Origin: Pseudorhodoferax aquiterrae
GTDB lineage: Bacteria; Pseudomonadota; Gammaproteobacteria; Burkholderiales; Burkholderiaceae_C
NCBI RefSeq assembly: GCF_014652235.1
Contig: NZ_BMYK01000020.1
Span: 1-64,000, forward strand
Reading direction: 5' to 3'
DNA: 64,000 bases
The position numbers and the translations under genes were made by a program. The notes under the pieces were generated by a model that was not told the DNA's origin, did not search any database, and was given only the letters and a program-made list of their open reading frames with translations. Below, one piece after another: positions 1 to 8,392 of the stretch. How positions within the stretch are numbered: the first letter of the stretch is position 1; every line of letters starts with the position of its first letter.

Positions 1-63
1 TTCGCCATCCGCGAAGGCGGCAAGACCGTCGGCGCCGGCGTGGTCGCCAAGATCATCGAGTGA
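1..63 (+). CDS. tuf: Elongation factor Tu, C-terminal end (partial)
   Basis: Only the last 20 codons are inside the window, ending in TGA. The peptide ([20 protein letters not shown]) is the highly conserved end of EF-Tu, the GTPase that brings aminoacyl-tRNA to the ribosome. It sits 14 bases before rpsJ, the usual tuf-rpsJ order in proteobacterial ribosomal clusters, so the two are probably cotranscribed. The start and GTPase domain lie outside the window. Confidence 0.93.
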   Translation, partial: FAIREGGKTVGAGVVAKIIE

Positions 64-77
64 GCGGAGCGCACACC

Positions 78-392
78 ATGAGCAGCAAGCAAAAGATCCG
101 CATCCGCCTGAAGGCCTTCGATTACAAGCTGATCGACCAGTCTGCAGCCGAGATCGTCGACACCGCCAAGCGCACCGGCGCCATCGTCAAGGGCCCCGTG
201 CCCCTGCCGACGCGCATGAAGCGTTTCGACATCCTGCGTTCGCCGCACGTCAACAAGACCAGCCGCGACCAGTTCGAGATCCGCACGCACCAGCGCCTGA
301 TGGACATCGTCGATCCGACCGACAAAACCGTCGACGCGCTGATGAAGCTGGACCTGCCGGCCGGCGTGGACGTAGAGATCAAGCTGCAGTAA
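78..392 (+). CDS. rpsJ: 30S ribosomal protein S10
   Basis: A 104-residue protein with the full S10 sequence, including the conserved stretches [16 protein letters not shown] and [18 protein letters not shown]10 binds the head of the 30S subunit and also takes part in NusB-dependent antitermination. I chose the ATG at 78 because the protein then starts [15 protein letters not shown] like its relatives; an in-frame ATG at 60 overlaps the tuf stop and would add six unconserved residues. A promoter and hairpin separate it from rplC. Confidence 0.97.
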   Translation: MSSKQKIRIRLKAFDYKLIDQSAAEIVDTAKRTGAIVKGPVPLPTRMKRFDILRSPHVNKTSRDQFEIRTHQRLMDIVDPTDKTVDALMKLDLPAGVDVEIKLQ

Positions 393-415
393 TCGCGGCC
401 TGATCCACCTCTTGT

Positions 416-457
416 AGCCCGGAGTTGCTGACTCGGCAGCTCCGGGCTATAATTTTT
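416..457 (+). terminator. Hairpin plus T-run between rpsJ and rplC (candidate attenuator)
   Basis: Positions 416-428 and 436-448 pair as a stem of about 13 bp with one G-T pair and a 7-base loop, followed by ATAATTTTT. This has the form of an intrinsic terminator or attenuator for transcripts arriving from tuf-rpsJ. The same DNA contains the promoter described at 425-453, so the element could both limit read-through and start new transcripts for the large ribosomal operon. Function is inferred from sequence only. Confidence 0.5.
425..453 (+). promoter_or_regulatory. Sigma70-type promoter upstream of rplC
   Basis: TTGCTG at 425-430 and TATAAT at 448-453 are separated by exactly 17 bp, a very good sigma70 match with a perfect -10 box. 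It points into rplC and would give a leader of about 90 nt. It overlaps the hairpin at 416-448. Confidence 0.7.
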
Positions 458-493
458 GGCTCCGCCCGTTCTGGGTGGGGAATCATCAACCAT

Positions 494-540
494 CTTCCAC
501 GAAAAAACGCTGCGGCCAATTGCAGTTGCAGCGGTGGAAG
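494..540 (+). promoter_or_regulatory. Structured leader RNA ahead of rplC
   Basis: CTTCCAC at 494-500 pairs perfectly with GTGGAAG at 534-540, and CGCTGC at 508-513 pairs with GCAGCG at 528-533. An A-rich bulge (501-507) lies between the two helices. The stem ends a few bases before the GGAGAA ribosome-binding site of rplC. A compact hairpin this close to the first gene, with L4 encoded second, resembles autoregulated ribosomal leaders, but I know of no named family that it matches. Confidence 0.45.
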
Positions 541-554
541 TCACGGAGAAAACA

Positions 555-1229
555 ATGAGTCAAAGCAACTCCCTCGGGTTGCTGGGACGCAAGGTTGGGA
601 TGATGCGTTTGTTCACCGACGACGGCGATGCAGTGCCCGTCACGGTGGTCGACGTGTCCAACAACCGCGTGACCCAGGTCAAGACCCAAGAGAACGACGG
701 CTACGTCGCCCTGCAGGTGACGTTCGGTGCACGCCGTGCTTCGCGCGTGACCAAGCCGCAGGCCGGCCACCTTGCCAAGGCAGGTGTGCAAGCCGGTGAA
801 ATCATCCAGGAATTCCGCGTGACGGCCGACGCCGCTGCGAAGTACGCTGCCGGCGCCACGCTGCCCGTGGCCGAACTCTTCGCCGTGGGCCAGAAGGTGG
901 ACGTGCAGGGCACGACCATCGGTAAGGGCTTCGCCGGCACGATCAAGCGCCACCACTTCGGTTCGCAGCGCGCCTCGCACGGTAACAGCCGTTCGCACAA
1001 CGTGCCGGGCTCGATCTCCATGGCGCAGGACCCGGGCCGCGTGTTCCCGGGCAAGAAGATGTCGGGCCATCTGGGCGCCGACACCGTCACCACCCAAAAC
1101 CTCGACGTGATCCGCGTCGACGAAGCCCGTCAGCTGCTGATGATCCGCGGCGCCGTTCCCGGCTCCAAGGGCGGCTTCGTCACGGTGCGTCCGGCCATCA
1201 AGGCCAAGACTGAAAAGGGAGCGAACTGA
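555..1229 (+). CDS. rplC: 50S ribosomal protein L3
   Basis: A 224-residue L3, one of the first proteins to bind 23S rRNA near the peptidyl-transferase centre. Conserved parts are [14 protein letters not shown] near the N-terminus and the loop [18 protein letters not shown] with its methylatable Gln region nearby. The ATG at 555 follows GGAGAA at a proper distance; upstream in-frame starts lie in the leader hairpin. The stop overlaps the rplD start (TGATG), indicating translational coupling. Confidence 0.97.
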   Translation: MSQSNSLGLLGRKVGMMRLFTDDGDAVPVTVVDVSNNRVTQVKTQENDGYVALQVTFGARRASRVTKPQAGHLAKAGVQAGEIIQEFRVTADAAAKYAAGATLPVAELFAVGQKVDVQGTTIGKGFAGTIKRHHFGSQRASHGNSRSHNVPGSISMAQDPGRVFPGKKMSGHLGADTVTTQNLDVIRVDEARQLLMIRGAVPGSKGGFVTVRPAIKAKTEKGAN

Positions 1230-1852
1230 TGCAGCTCGAACTCCTGAACGACCAGGGCCAGGCCGCGTCCAAGGTGGACGTGCCCGACACCGTGTTCGGT
1301 CGTGACTACAACGAAGACCTGGTGCACCAGGTCGTGGTGGCCTACCAGGCCAACGCCCGCCAGGGCACGCGTGCGCAGAAGGACCGTGAACAGGTCAAGC
1401 ACTCGACCAAGAAGCCTTTCAAGCAAAAGGGCACGGGTCGCGCACGTGCCGGTATGACGTCCTCGCCGCTGTGGCGTGGGGGCGGTCGGATCTTCCCGAA
1501 CATGCCGGACGAAAACTTCACCCAGAAGCTGAACAAGAAGATGTACCGCGCCGGCATGGCGTCCATCTTCTCGCAGCTGGCCCGTGAAGGCCGCCTGGCT
1601 GTCGTCGAGTCGCTGACGGTGGATTCGCCCAAGACCAAGGCCCTGGCCACGCGCCTGAAGGCCCTGAACCTGGCCTCCTCGGTCATGGTCATCGCCGACG
1701 AAGTCGACGAGAACCTGTACCTGGCCTCCCGCAATCTGGCCAACGTGCTGGTTGTCGAGCCGCGCTACGCCGATCCGGTGTCGCTGGTGCATTACAAGAA
1801 GGTCCTGGTGACCAAGGCCGCCATGGACAAACTCAAGGAGATGTTCGCATGA
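1229..1852 (+). CDS. rplD: 50S ribosomal protein L4
   Basis: A 207-residue L4, which binds domain I of 23S rRNA and lines the exit tunnel. The conserved extended loop is visible around residues 45-95, with [20 protein letters not shown] and GTGRARAG. In Gammaproteobacteria L4 represses its own operon by binding the mRNA leader; here it is the second gene after the structured leader at 494-540. Start overlaps the rplC stop, and the stop overlaps the rplW start (ATGA). Confidence 0.97.
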   Translation: MQLELLNDQGQAASKVDVPDTVFGRDYNEDLVHQVVVAYQANARQGTRAQKDREQVKHSTKKPFKQKGTGRARAGMTSSPLWRGGGRIFPNMPDENFTQKLNKKMYRAGMASIFSQLAREGRLAVVESLTVDSPKTKALATRLKALNLASSVMVIADEVDENLYLASRNLANVLVVEPRYADPVSLVHYKKVLVTKAAMDKLKEMFA

Positions 1853-2172
1853 GCTCCTCCAAGACGAAGCAATTCGACGAAGGCCGTCTGATGCAGGTGC
1901 TGGTTGCGCCTGTCGTCTCCGAGAAGGCCACCATGGTCGCCGAGAAGTCCAATGCCGTCACCTTCAAGGTGCTGCAGGACGCGACCAAGCATGAGATCAA
2001 GGCCGCAGTGCAACTGCTGTTCAAGGTCGAGGTGAAGGGCGTGTCCGTGGTCAACACCAAGGGCAAGACCAAGCGCTTCGGCAAGTCCATCGGCCGCCGG
2101 GACAACGTGCGCAAGGCGTACGTGACCCTGCAACCGGGCCAGGAACTCCAACTGACCGGGGAGGCTGCATAA
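1849..2172 (+). CDS. rplW: 50S ribosomal protein L23
   Basis: A 107-residue L23, located at the tunnel exit where trigger factor and SRP dock. Conserved features include [11 protein letters not shown] near residue 20 and [28 protein letters not shown] in the C-terminal half (quoted in two parts: [11 protein letters not shown] and [12 protein letters not shown]). Translationally coupled to rplD by a 4-base overlap and followed one base later by rplB. Confidence 0.97.
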   Translation: MSSSKTKQFDEGRLMQVLVAPVVSEKATMVAEKSNAVTFKVLQDATKHEIKAAVQLLFKVEVKGVSVVNTKGKTKRFGKSIGRRDNVRKAYVTLQPGQELQLTGEAA

Positions 2173-2173
2173 C

Positions 2174-2998
2174 ATGGCCGTCATCAAGATGAAGCCCACC
2201 TCGCCAGGCCGTCGCGGCATGGTGAAGGTGACGCGCGACCACCTGCACAAGGGTGCTGCGCACGCGCCGCTGCTGGAGCCGCAATTCCAGAAGGCCGGCC
2301 GCAACAACAACGGTCACATCACGACCCGTCACAAGGGTGGTGGCCACAAGCACCACTACCGTGTGGTGGACTTCGTGCGCAACAAGGACGGCATCCCGGC
2401 CAAGGTCGAACGCATCGAGTACGACCCGAACCGTTCCGCCCACATCGCGCTCGTGTGCTACGCCGATGGCGAGCGCCGCTACATCATCGCCCCGCGCGGT
2501 GTGGAAGTCGGTGCAACGCTGCTGTCGGGCGCCGAGGCCCCGATCCGCGCTGGCAACACGCTGCCGATCCGCAACATCCCCGTCGGTTCGACGATCCACT
2601 GCATCGAGCTGCAGCCGGGCAAGGGTGCGCAGATCGCGCGTTCCGCCGGTGCGTCGGCCACGCTGCTGGCCCGCGAATCCGCCTACGCCCAGGTGCGTAT
2701 GCGTTCGGGCGAAGTGCGCAAGATCCACATCGAGTGCCGTGCCACGATCGGCGAAGTCGCCAACGAAGAGCACAGCCTGCGCCGTCTGGGCAAGGCCGGC
2801 GCCACCCGCTGGCAGGGCGTCCGCCCGACCGTGCGTGGCGTGGTCATGAACCCGATCGACCACCCGCACGGTGGTGGTGAAGGCCGTACCGGCGAAGGCC
2901 GCCACCCGGTCGACCCGTGGGGCAACCTGACCAAGGGCTATCGCACCCGCAACAACAAGCGCACGCAGGTGATGATCGTGTCGCGTCGCAAGAAGTAA
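2174..2998 (+). CDS. rplB: 50S ribosomal protein L2
   Basis: A 274-residue L2, needed for subunit joining and peptidyl transfer. The N-terminal OB-like part contains [19 protein letters not shown], and the C-terminal part has [20 protein letters not shown] with the essential histidine. The length is normal for the family. Spacing to the neighbours on both sides is at most 10 bases, as expected inside one operon. Confidence 0.97.
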   Translation: MAVIKMKPTSPGRRGMVKVTRDHLHKGAAHAPLLEPQFQKAGRNNNGHITTRHKGGGHKHHYRVVDFVRNKDGIPAKVERIEYDPNRSAHIALVCYADGERRYIIAPRGVEVGATLLSGAEAPIRAGNTLPIRNIPVGSTIHCIELQPGKGAQIARSAGASATLLARESAYAQVRMRSGEVRKIHIECRATIGEVANEEHSLRRLGKAGATRWQGVRPTVRGVVMNPIDHPHGGGEGRTGEGRHPVDPWGNLTKGYRTRNNKRTQVMIVSRRKK

Positions 2999-3008
2999 GG
3001 GATAGCAC

Positions 3009-3287
3009 ATGACCCGCTCTCTCAAGAAGGGTCCCTTCGTGGACCATCACCTGGTTGCCAAGGCCGACAAGGCCGTGACGACCAAGGACAAGAAGCCGAT
3101 CAAGACCTGGTCGCGTCGCTCCATGATCCTGCCCGAGTTCATCGGCCTGACCATCGCCGTGCACAACGGCAAGCAGCACGTTCCGGTCTACATCACCGAC
3201 CAGATGGTCGGTCACAAGCTGGGCGAGTTCGCACTGACCCGTACGTTCAAGGGTCACCCTGCGGACAAGAAGGTCCAGAAGAAGTAA
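3009..3287 (+). CDS. rpsS: 30S ribosomal protein S19
   Basis: A 92-residue S19, which sits in the head of the 30S subunit and contacts S13 and tRNA. It starts [15 protein letters not shown], typical of the family, and contains [20 protein letters not shown] and [16 protein letters not shown]. It is preceded by AAGGGATAGC as ribosome-binding site and lies between rplB and rplV. Confidence 0.97.
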   Translation: MTRSLKKGPFVDHHLVAKADKAVTTKDKKPIKTWSRRSMILPEFIGLTIAVHNGKQHVPVYITDQMVGHKLGEFALTRTFKGHPADKKVQKK

Positions 3288-3296
3288 GGAATGACC

Positions 3297-3626
3297 ATGG
3301 AAACACGTGCAGTCCTGCGGGGTGTCCGTCTGTCGGTCGACAAGGGCCGTCTGGTGGCCGACCTGATCCGCGGCAAGAAGGTGGACCAGGCGCTGAACAC
3401 GCTGCAATTCACGCAGAAGAAGGCCGCCGTCATCATCAAGAAGGTGCTGGAGTCCGCGATCGCGAACGCCGAGCACAACGACGGTGCCGACATCGACGAA
3501 CTGAAGGTCAAGACCATCTACGTCGAGCAAGGTGCCACGCTCAAGCGTTTCACCGCGCGCGCCAAGGGCCGCGGCAACCGCATCAGCAAGCCCACGTGCC
3601 ACGTGTACGTGACGGTTGGCAACTGA
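3297..3626 (+). CDS. rplV: 50S ribosomal protein L22
   Basis: A 109-residue L22 that lines the exit tunnel; its beta-hairpin ([18 protein letters not shown]) is intact, with no sign of the macrolide-resistance changes known there. Two in-frame ATGs are possible, at 3291 and 3297. I chose 3297 because the AAGGA at about 3285-3290 is then about seven bases away, and the protein begins [13 protein letters not shown] like its relatives. Confidence 0.95.
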   Translation: METRAVLRGVRLSVDKGRLVADLIRGKKVDQALNTLQFTQKKAAVIIKKVLESAIANAEHNDGADIDELKVKTIYVEQGATLKRFTARAKGRGNRISKPTCHVYVTVGN

Positions 3627-3641
3627 GAGGCCTGGAAAGCT

Positions 3642-4499
3642 ATGGGACAGAAAATCCATCCGACCGGCTTCCGCCTCGCGGTGAGCCGCAACTGGGCCAG
3701 CCGCTGGTACGCGAGCAACCGTGACTTCGCCGGCATGCTGGCCGAAGACATCAAGGTGCGCGAGTACCTGAAGACCAAGCTCAAGAACGCGTCCGTGTCG
3801 CGCGTGCTGATCGAGCGCCCCGCCAAGAACGCCCGCATCACGATCTTCTCGGCACGTCCGGGCGTCGTGATCGGCAAGAAGGGCGAGGACATCGAGAACC
3901 TCAAGCGCGAACTGGCCAAGCAGCTGGGCGTGCCGGTGGCGGTCAACATCGAGGAAGTGCGCAAGCCCGAAATCGATGCCAAGCTGATCGCCGACAGCAT
4001 CACCCAGCAGCTGGAAAAGCGCATCATGTTCCGCCGCGCCATGAAGCGCGCGATGCAGAACGCGATGCGTCTGGGCGCCCAGGGCATCAAGATCATGTCC
4101 GCCGGTCGTCTGAACGGCATCGAAATCGCCCGTACCGAGTGGTACCGCGAAGGCCGTGTGCCGCTGCACACGCTGCGCGCGGACATCGACTACGGCGTGT
4201 CCGAAGCCAAGACCACCTACGGCGTCATCGGCGTCAAGGTCTGGGTCTACAAGGGTGACACCCTGGGCCGTGGCGATGCACCCGTGGTGCAGGAGCCGCG
4301 TGCCGAGGAAGAGCGTCGTCCGCGTGGTCCGCGCCGCGATGCTCGCCCCGGTGAGCGTCCTGCCGGCCGTGGCCCCCGCCGCGACGGTGGCGACCGCCCC
4401 AATGAAACCGCAGGCGCGAATGCGCCGAAATCTACCGTTCAGCGCGTCCGCAAGGTAGCCGCGCCGGCAGCCGGTGCTGCCGACGGTAAAGGAGAGTAA
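3642..4499 (+). CDS. rpsC: 30S ribosomal protein S3
   Basis: A 285-residue S3 with the KH domain ([20 protein letters not shown], about residues 70-90) and the C-terminal S3 domain. It forms part of the mRNA entry channel. It is about 50 residues longer than the E. coli protein because of a basic, low-complexity tail rich in Arg, Pro, Gly and Ala from roughly residue 220 onward, a type of extension seen in betaproteobacterial S3 proteins. The stop is two bases before rplP. Confidence 0.96.
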   Translation: MGQKIHPTGFRLAVSRNWASRWYASNRDFAGMLAEDIKVREYLKTKLKNASVSRVLIERPAKNARITIFSARPGVVIGKKGEDIENLKRELAKQLGVPVAVNIEEVRKPEIDAKLIADSITQQLEKRIMFRRAMKRAMQNAMRLGAQGIKIMSAGRLNGIEIARTEWYREGRVPLHTLRADIDYGVSEAKTTYGVIGVKVWVYKGDTLGRGDAPVVQEPRAEEERRPRGPRRDARPGERPAGRGPRRDGGDRPNETAGANAPKSTVQRVRKVAAPAAGAADGKGE

Positions 4500-4501
4500 T
4501 C

Positions 4502-4918
4502 ATGTTGCAACCCGCTCGCCGCAAATACCGCAAAGAGCAAAAGGGCCGTAACACGGGCGTCGCCACGCGTGGCAGCTCGGTCGCCTTTGGCGACTTCGGT
4601 CTGAAGTGCACCGACCGCGGCCGCCTGACGGCGCGCCAGATCGAGTCGGCCCGTCGTGCGATTTCCCGCCACGTCAAGCGTGGTGGCCGCATCTGGATCC
4701 GCGTGTTCCCGGACAAGCCCATCTCGCAAAAGCCCGCCGAAGTCCGGATGGGTAACGGCAAGGGCAACCCCGAGTACTACGTTGCCGAGATCCAGCCCGG
4801 CAAGATCGTGTTCGAAATCGTCGGTGTTCCCGAAGAGCTCGCCCGCGAAGCGTTCCGCCTGGCTGCTGCCAAGCTCCCGCTGCGCACGACCTTCGTGACG
4901 CGCATGATCGGCCAGTGA
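4502..4918 (+). CDS. rplP: 50S ribosomal protein L16
   Basis: A 138-residue L16, which organises the A-site region of the 50S subunit. It starts [17 protein letters not shown] and keeps [16 protein letters not shown] and the motif [13 protein letters not shown]. The length is normal. It lies between rpsC and rpmC with the standard order. Confidence 0.97.
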   Translation: MLQPARRKYRKEQKGRNTGVATRGSSVAFGDFGLKCTDRGRLTARQIESARRAISRHVKRGGRIWIRVFPDKPISQKPAEVRMGNGKGNPEYYVAEIQPGKIVFEIVGVPEELAREAFRLAAAKLPLRTTFVTRMIGQ

Positions 4919-4932
4919 GCGAGGAGACCTGA

Positions 4933-5154
4933 ATGTCCAAGATCACGGAATCCCGCAAGAACCTGCAAGCCAAGGACGTCGCCGGCCTCGAGGCCGAAGT
5001 CAAGGCGCTGCAGAAGGCCCATTTCGGCCTGCGCATGCAAAAGGGCACGCAGCAGCTGAACAACACCGCAACGCTGCGCAGCACGCGCCGCGAGATCGCG
5101 CGCGCCAAGACCATCCTGGCCCAGAAGCGCAGCGCCGATGCGGCCGCCAAGTAA
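4933..5154 (+). CDS. rpmC: 50S ribosomal protein L29
   Basis: A 73-residue L29, a small helical protein near the tunnel exit next to L23. The sequence contains the family pattern of an N-terminal helix followed by [20 protein letters not shown] and [11 protein letters not shown]. It is slightly longer than the E. coli protein (63 residues) because of extra N-terminal residues and an Ala-rich tail. The ribosome-binding site is GAGGAG. Confidence 0.96.
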   Translation: MSKITESRKNLQAKDVAGLEAEVKALQKAHFGLRMQKGTQQLNNTATLRSTRREIARAKTILAQKRSADAAAK

Positions 5155-5165
5155 GGAGTAGCACC

Positions 5166-5435
5166 ATGACGGAAGCGAAACCCTCCCTCAAGCGCACTCT
5201 GATCGGCAAGGTCGTCAGCGACAAGCGCGCCAAGACGGTGACGGTGCTGATCGAGCGCCGCGTCAAGCACGAGCTCTACGGCAAGATCGTGGCCCGCTCG
5301 AGCAAGTACCACGCCCACGACGAAAAGGGCGAGTACAAGCTGGGCGACACCATCGAGATCACCGAAAGCCGGCCGATCTCCAAGACCAAGACCTGGGTTG
5401 CGACCCGTCTGGTCCAGAAGGCCCCTGAGCTCTGA
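5166..5435 (+). CDS. rpsQ: 30S ribosomal protein S17
   Basis: An 89-residue S17, an OB-fold primary binder of 16S rRNA. Visible family features are [20 protein letters not shown], the segment KYHAHDE and the C-terminal [12 protein letters not shown]. In E. coli the next gene would be rplN, but here a strong terminator and an unrelated peroxiredoxin gene follow, so the S10 transcript ends at this gene. Confidence 0.97.
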   Translation: MTEAKPSLKRTLIGKVVSDKRAKTVTVLIERRVKHELYGKIVARSSKYHAHDEKGEYKLGDTIEITESRPISKTKTWVATRLVQKAPEL

Positions 5436-5470
5436 TGGCTTGCCGGCAGTGCCGGCATAGCAAGCGTCTG

Positions 5471-5500
5471 AAAACGGCCCACAATGTGGGCCGTTTTTCT
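5471..5500 (+). terminator. Intrinsic terminator of the S10 operon
   Basis: AAAACGGCCCACA (5471-5483) and TGTGGGCCGTTTT (5485-5497) form a perfect inverted repeat followed by further T residues. The A-run on the other side means it could also stop transcription from the opposite strand. A second GC-rich hairpin with GCCGGC arms lies at 5438-5465, just after the rpsQ stop. Confidence 0.9.
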
Positions 5501-5527
5501 TTTTCAACACGCTACAGGAGAGCACAC

Positions 5528-6034
5528 ATGATCAAAGTCGGCGACAGCCTGCCCAGCACCACGCTGATGGAGTATTCCGAAGTAGAAGGCGAGGGCTGCA
5601 GCATCGGCCCCAATCCGGTCGACGTGGCCAAAGCGAGCGCAGGCAAGACGATCGCGCTGTTCGCGCTGCCGGGTGCTTTCACGCCCACCTGCTCGGCCAA
5701 GCATGTGCCGGGTTACGTCGAGAACCAGGCCGCGCTCAAGGCCGCCGGCGTGGACGAGATCTGGTGCGTGAGCGTGAACGACGCGTTCGTGATGGGCGCC
5801 TGGGCGCGGGACCAGAAGACCGCTGGCAAGGTCCGCATGCTGGCCGATGGGAGTGCAGACTTCGCCAAGGCCACCGGCCTGACGCTGGACCTCACGGCGC
5901 GCGGCATGGGCCTGCGGAGCAACCGCTATTCCATGCTGGTCAAAGACGGCAAGGTTGCGGCGCTGAACGTGGAAGCGCCGGGCAAGTTCGAAGTCAGCGA
6001 CGCCGCCACCCTGCTCAAGCAGGCCCAGGGCTGA
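5528..6034 (+). CDS. Peroxiredoxin, Prx5 type
   Basis: A 168-residue thioredoxin-fold peroxidase reducing H2O2 and organic hydroperoxides. The catalytic motif PGAFTPTC places the peroxidatic cysteine at residue 55. Other family features are VWCVSVND-like IWCVSVNDAFVMGAW and the C-terminal GLRSNRYSMLVKDGKV. Start at 5528 has an AGGAG ribosome-binding site; it lies just after the S10 terminator and is probably transcribed alone. There is no fused glutaredoxin domain, so the electron donor cannot be told from the sequence. Confidence 0.92.
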   Translation: MIKVGDSLPSTTLMEYSEVEGEGCSIGPNPVDVAKASAGKTIALFALPGAFTPTCSAKHVPGYVENQAALKAAGVDEIWCVSVNDAFVMGAWARDQKTAGKVRMLADGSADFAKATGLTLDLTARGMGLRSNRYSMLVKDGKVAALNVEAPGKFEVSDAATLLKQAQG

Positions 6035-6061
6035 GAACCCGCAGGCCGAGGCCGGCCGCGC

Positions 6062-6544
6062 TCAGAGCTCGGCCTTGAGGTAGTGCGCGCCCGCGATCGG
6101 GTTGTGGTAGTAGGGCGGCACTTCCTCGAAGCCCAATTCCTCGTACAAGGCGCGCGCGGCCTCCATGTCGTCGAGCGTGTCGAGCAACACGCAGCCATAG
6201 CCGGCGCGGCGGCCGGCATCCAGGGCCTGCTCGGCCAGTTGCCGGCCCAGGCCGAAGCCGCGGAAGGCCTTGCGCACGTACAGGCGCTTCATCTCGCAGG
6301 CGTTGGCGTAGTCCGTGTCGTCCAGTGGCCGCAATGCGCAACAGCCGGCCACGGCATCGTCGACCAGCGCCAGCAGCAGTGCGCCGCGCGGGGCGGCGTA
6401 GACGCCGGGCAGCGTGGCGAGTTCGGCATCGAACTGCTGGAACTGCAGGTCCACACTGAGGCTGGCCGCGTATTCGGAGAAGATTTCACGTGTCGCGTCC
6501 AGCAGCGCAGAGTCGTCGGGCTGGATGATGCTGATCCTTGGCAT
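6062..6544 (-). CDS. GNAT-family N-acetyltransferase
   Basis: A 160-residue protein with the GNAT fold. The acetyl-CoA-binding motif is KAFRGFGLGRQLAEQAL, with the R-x-x-G-x-G/A pattern, preceded by the strand CEMKRLYVRKA and followed by VLLDTLDDMEAARALYEELGF. It should transfer an acetyl group to a small molecule or protein amine, but the substrate cannot be inferred. I chose the ATG at 6544 (MPRISIIQPDD); an in-frame start 24 bases upstream adds eight residues with no fold-related sequence. Confidence 0.85.
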   Translation of the reverse strand: MPRISIIQPDDSALLDATREIFSEYAASLSVDLQFQQFDAELATLPGVYAAPRGALLLALVDDAVAGCCALRPLDDTDYANACEMKRLYVRKAFRGFGLGRQLAEQALDAGRRAGYGCVLLDTLDDMEAARALYEELGFEEVPPYYHNPIAGAHYLKAEL

Positions 6545-6628
6545 CGGCAGGCGGGCAGGCGAGGGCACGGCCCAGTGTAGCGACTCGTGCCGCCGACCCC
6601 AACCCGGGATGCTCCGGGTGGAGGGACC

Positions 6629-7129
6629 TCAGGCCTCAGCCAGCAGCTTTTCGATCAGGCGGTGCAGCTCGGCGAAGTCCGGCTCGCCCACGTAGCGCTT
6701 GACGATCTCGCCGCGCTTGTTGACGACGAAGGTCGTGGGCGTCAGCTGGATGTCGCCCCAGGCCTTGGCCACACTGCCGGTGTTGTCGATGGCCACGCGG
6801 AACGGCAGCTTGCGCGTCTCGGCGAAGTTCACGACATAGCTAGGCGGGTCGTACTGCATGGCCACGGCCAGCGTGTCGTAGCCTTGCCCGCTGTACTTGT
6901 CGTGGGTGGCGACGATGCGCGGCATCTCGGCCACGCAGGTCACGCAACTCGTGGCCCAGAAGTTGACCAGCGTGACGCGGCCCTTCATCGCCTGCGTGTC
7001 CACGGTGCTGCCGTCCAGCAGCACATACTTGGCATCCGGCGCCGGCGTGAGGGCGGCCATGACGTGGTAACCGAGTGCGCCGGCGGTCAGCAGGACGGCG
7101 ACAGCGGCGAGGGAGTAGAGCTTTTTCAT
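6629..7129 (-). CDS. TlpA/ResA-like membrane-anchored thioredoxin
   Basis: A 166-residue protein with an N-terminal membrane segment (residues about 4-25) and a periplasmic thioredoxin domain. The redox motif is WATSCVTC (Cys62 and Cys65), and the cis-proline region is LTPTTFVVNKRGEI. Members of this family reduce apocytochromes or other periplasmic disulfides. The ATG at 7129 was chosen because it is directly followed by the signal anchor MKKLYSLAAVAVLL. It follows the pseudo-kinase gene on the same strand with about 65 bases between. Confidence 0.88.
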   Translation of the reverse strand: MKKLYSLAAVAVLLTAGALGYHVMAALTPAPDAKYVLLDGSTVDTQAMKGRVTLVNFWATSCVTCVAEMPRIVATHDKYSGQGYDTLAVAMQYDPPSYVVNFAETRKLPFRVAIDNTGSVAKAWGDIQLTPTTFVVNKRGEIVKRYVGEPDFAELHRLIEKLLAEA

Positions 7130-7193
7130 GGCGGTGAGGGCAGACCGGAAGAGCGACTCGGCAAATGCGGAAAAGTTCGGCGGTCCGACGCAT

Positions 7194-8333
7194 TCAGCGC
7201 GCATGGGCCCGCGACAGGCCGTACAGCAGTGTGCTGGCCAGCTGGCTGCGCAGATTGTGCAGCGTCAGACTGTCCTCGCGCATCCACTGGGTCAGCGAAG
7301 CGCTGGCTGCGTCCGGTGCGATCTCGATCCAGGGGATGTCGGGCGCCGCGCTCTGCAGTTCCTGCTGCAGGCGCTGCGTCGCGGCATCGATGTTGCGGGC
7401 GTCCACGAGCACGAGGTCGGCCCGGGTCTGGGCGAATTGGCGCTGTGCCGCGGTTCCGGTCGCCACCCAGTCGACCAGGGCGCCCAGGCTCTCGCAAACA
7501 TGCTCGACCTCCAGGCGCACCACCTCGTGCCGCGTGATCAGCAGCACGCGCTGGTGCTGCAGCGGCACGGCCGCGCTGCCCACCAGCGAATCCTGGCTGG
7601 TCAGCAGGTCGCCGGGAAGCGGGTCGGGCGCGACTTCGTGCAACTGCTGCAGGCCCAAGGTCAGCACCGTTTCATCGCCGTGGTTCTGGCGGGCCAGCCG
7701 GCTGCCCGTCGCGCGCGCCAGCGTCTCCAGCAGGTGCCAGGACAGGCGTTGCCGTTTGTCCGGGCTGGTGGGGCCGGCGCCCTCGGCGCGCAGGCGCAGG
7801 CGCAGCAGCGCGATGGCCATGTCGCCAGAGGCGTCGATCGACACCGCGAGGCTGTGGTCGGGCCGGATGCACCAGGCGATGGCGGCATCGAGCAGGCGCT
7901 GCAGCAACTCGGCGTCGTTGGCCACCCAGGCCGGCGCGGTGCTGTGTTGACGCACCTGGACGCGGTGGCGCTGCAGGCTCGACATCTGTCGCGCCAAGGC
8001 CTGCGACACGAGGATGTCCAGGCGTTGCGGCTGGCCCGTGGCGGGGCGCAGCGGCTCGGCCAGCGCCGCCAGTTGCCGGCTCTGCTGCGCGATCTGCAAG
8101 CCGTCTTCCACCGCAGCGCCGAGCCGCTGCAGCTCGGCGCGCGAGATCTTGCCGCTGCGCAGGAACGCCTGGACGATGGCGTGCGCCTCCTCCATGGGCG
8201 GGCCGAGTGCGTCGCCGATGGTCGCGGCCAGGCTGGCATGGGCGCGCGCGGTCCCCGACGCTGTCGCTGTCGGGTGCAGCGGCAAGGGCGGTATGCCGGG
8301 CATTGCCGGATCGGGGCCTGCGTCGTGGGTCAT
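7194..8333 (-). CDS. Degenerate histidine-kinase/receiver-like protein
   Basis: A 379-residue cytoplasmic protein. Residues about 35-240 look like a decayed histidine-kinase core. Where a kinase has the H-box SHELRTPLNAI this protein has GDALGPPMEEAH, with no His at the phosphorylation position. The expected N-box keeps only ELLQRLLDAAIAW, and no G1 box (DxGxG) is visible. Residues about 265-335 resemble a receiver domain: VLLITRHEVVRLEVE, then ADLVLVDARN with an Asp at the usual site. It therefore probably acts as a non-catalytic signalling partner. Upstream the divergent gene is a small lipoprotein; downstream on the same strand is the TlpA-like gene. Confidence 0.6.
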   Translation of the reverse strand: MTHDAGPDPAMPGIPPLPLHPTATASGTARAHASLAATIGDALGPPMEEAHAIVQAFLRSGKISRAELQRLGAAVEDGLQIAQQSRQLAALAEPLRPATGQPQRLDILVSQALARQMSSLQRHRVQVRQHSTAPAWVANDAELLQRLLDAAIAWCIRPDHSLAVSIDASGDMAIALLRLRLRAEGAGPTSPDKRQRLSWHLLETLARATGSRLARQNHGDETVLTLGLQQLHEVAPDPLPGDLLTSQDSLVGSAAVPLQHQRVLLITRHEVVRLEVEHVCESLGALVDWVATGTAAQRQFAQTRADLVLVDARNIDAATQRLQQELQSAAPDIPWIEIAPDAASASLTQWMREDSLTLHNLRSQLASTLLYGLSRAHAR

Positions 8334-8392
8334 GGGCAGCTCTTCAGTTTAATGGGCCGGACACCGGATGCACGCGCTCGATAATCCGCGCC

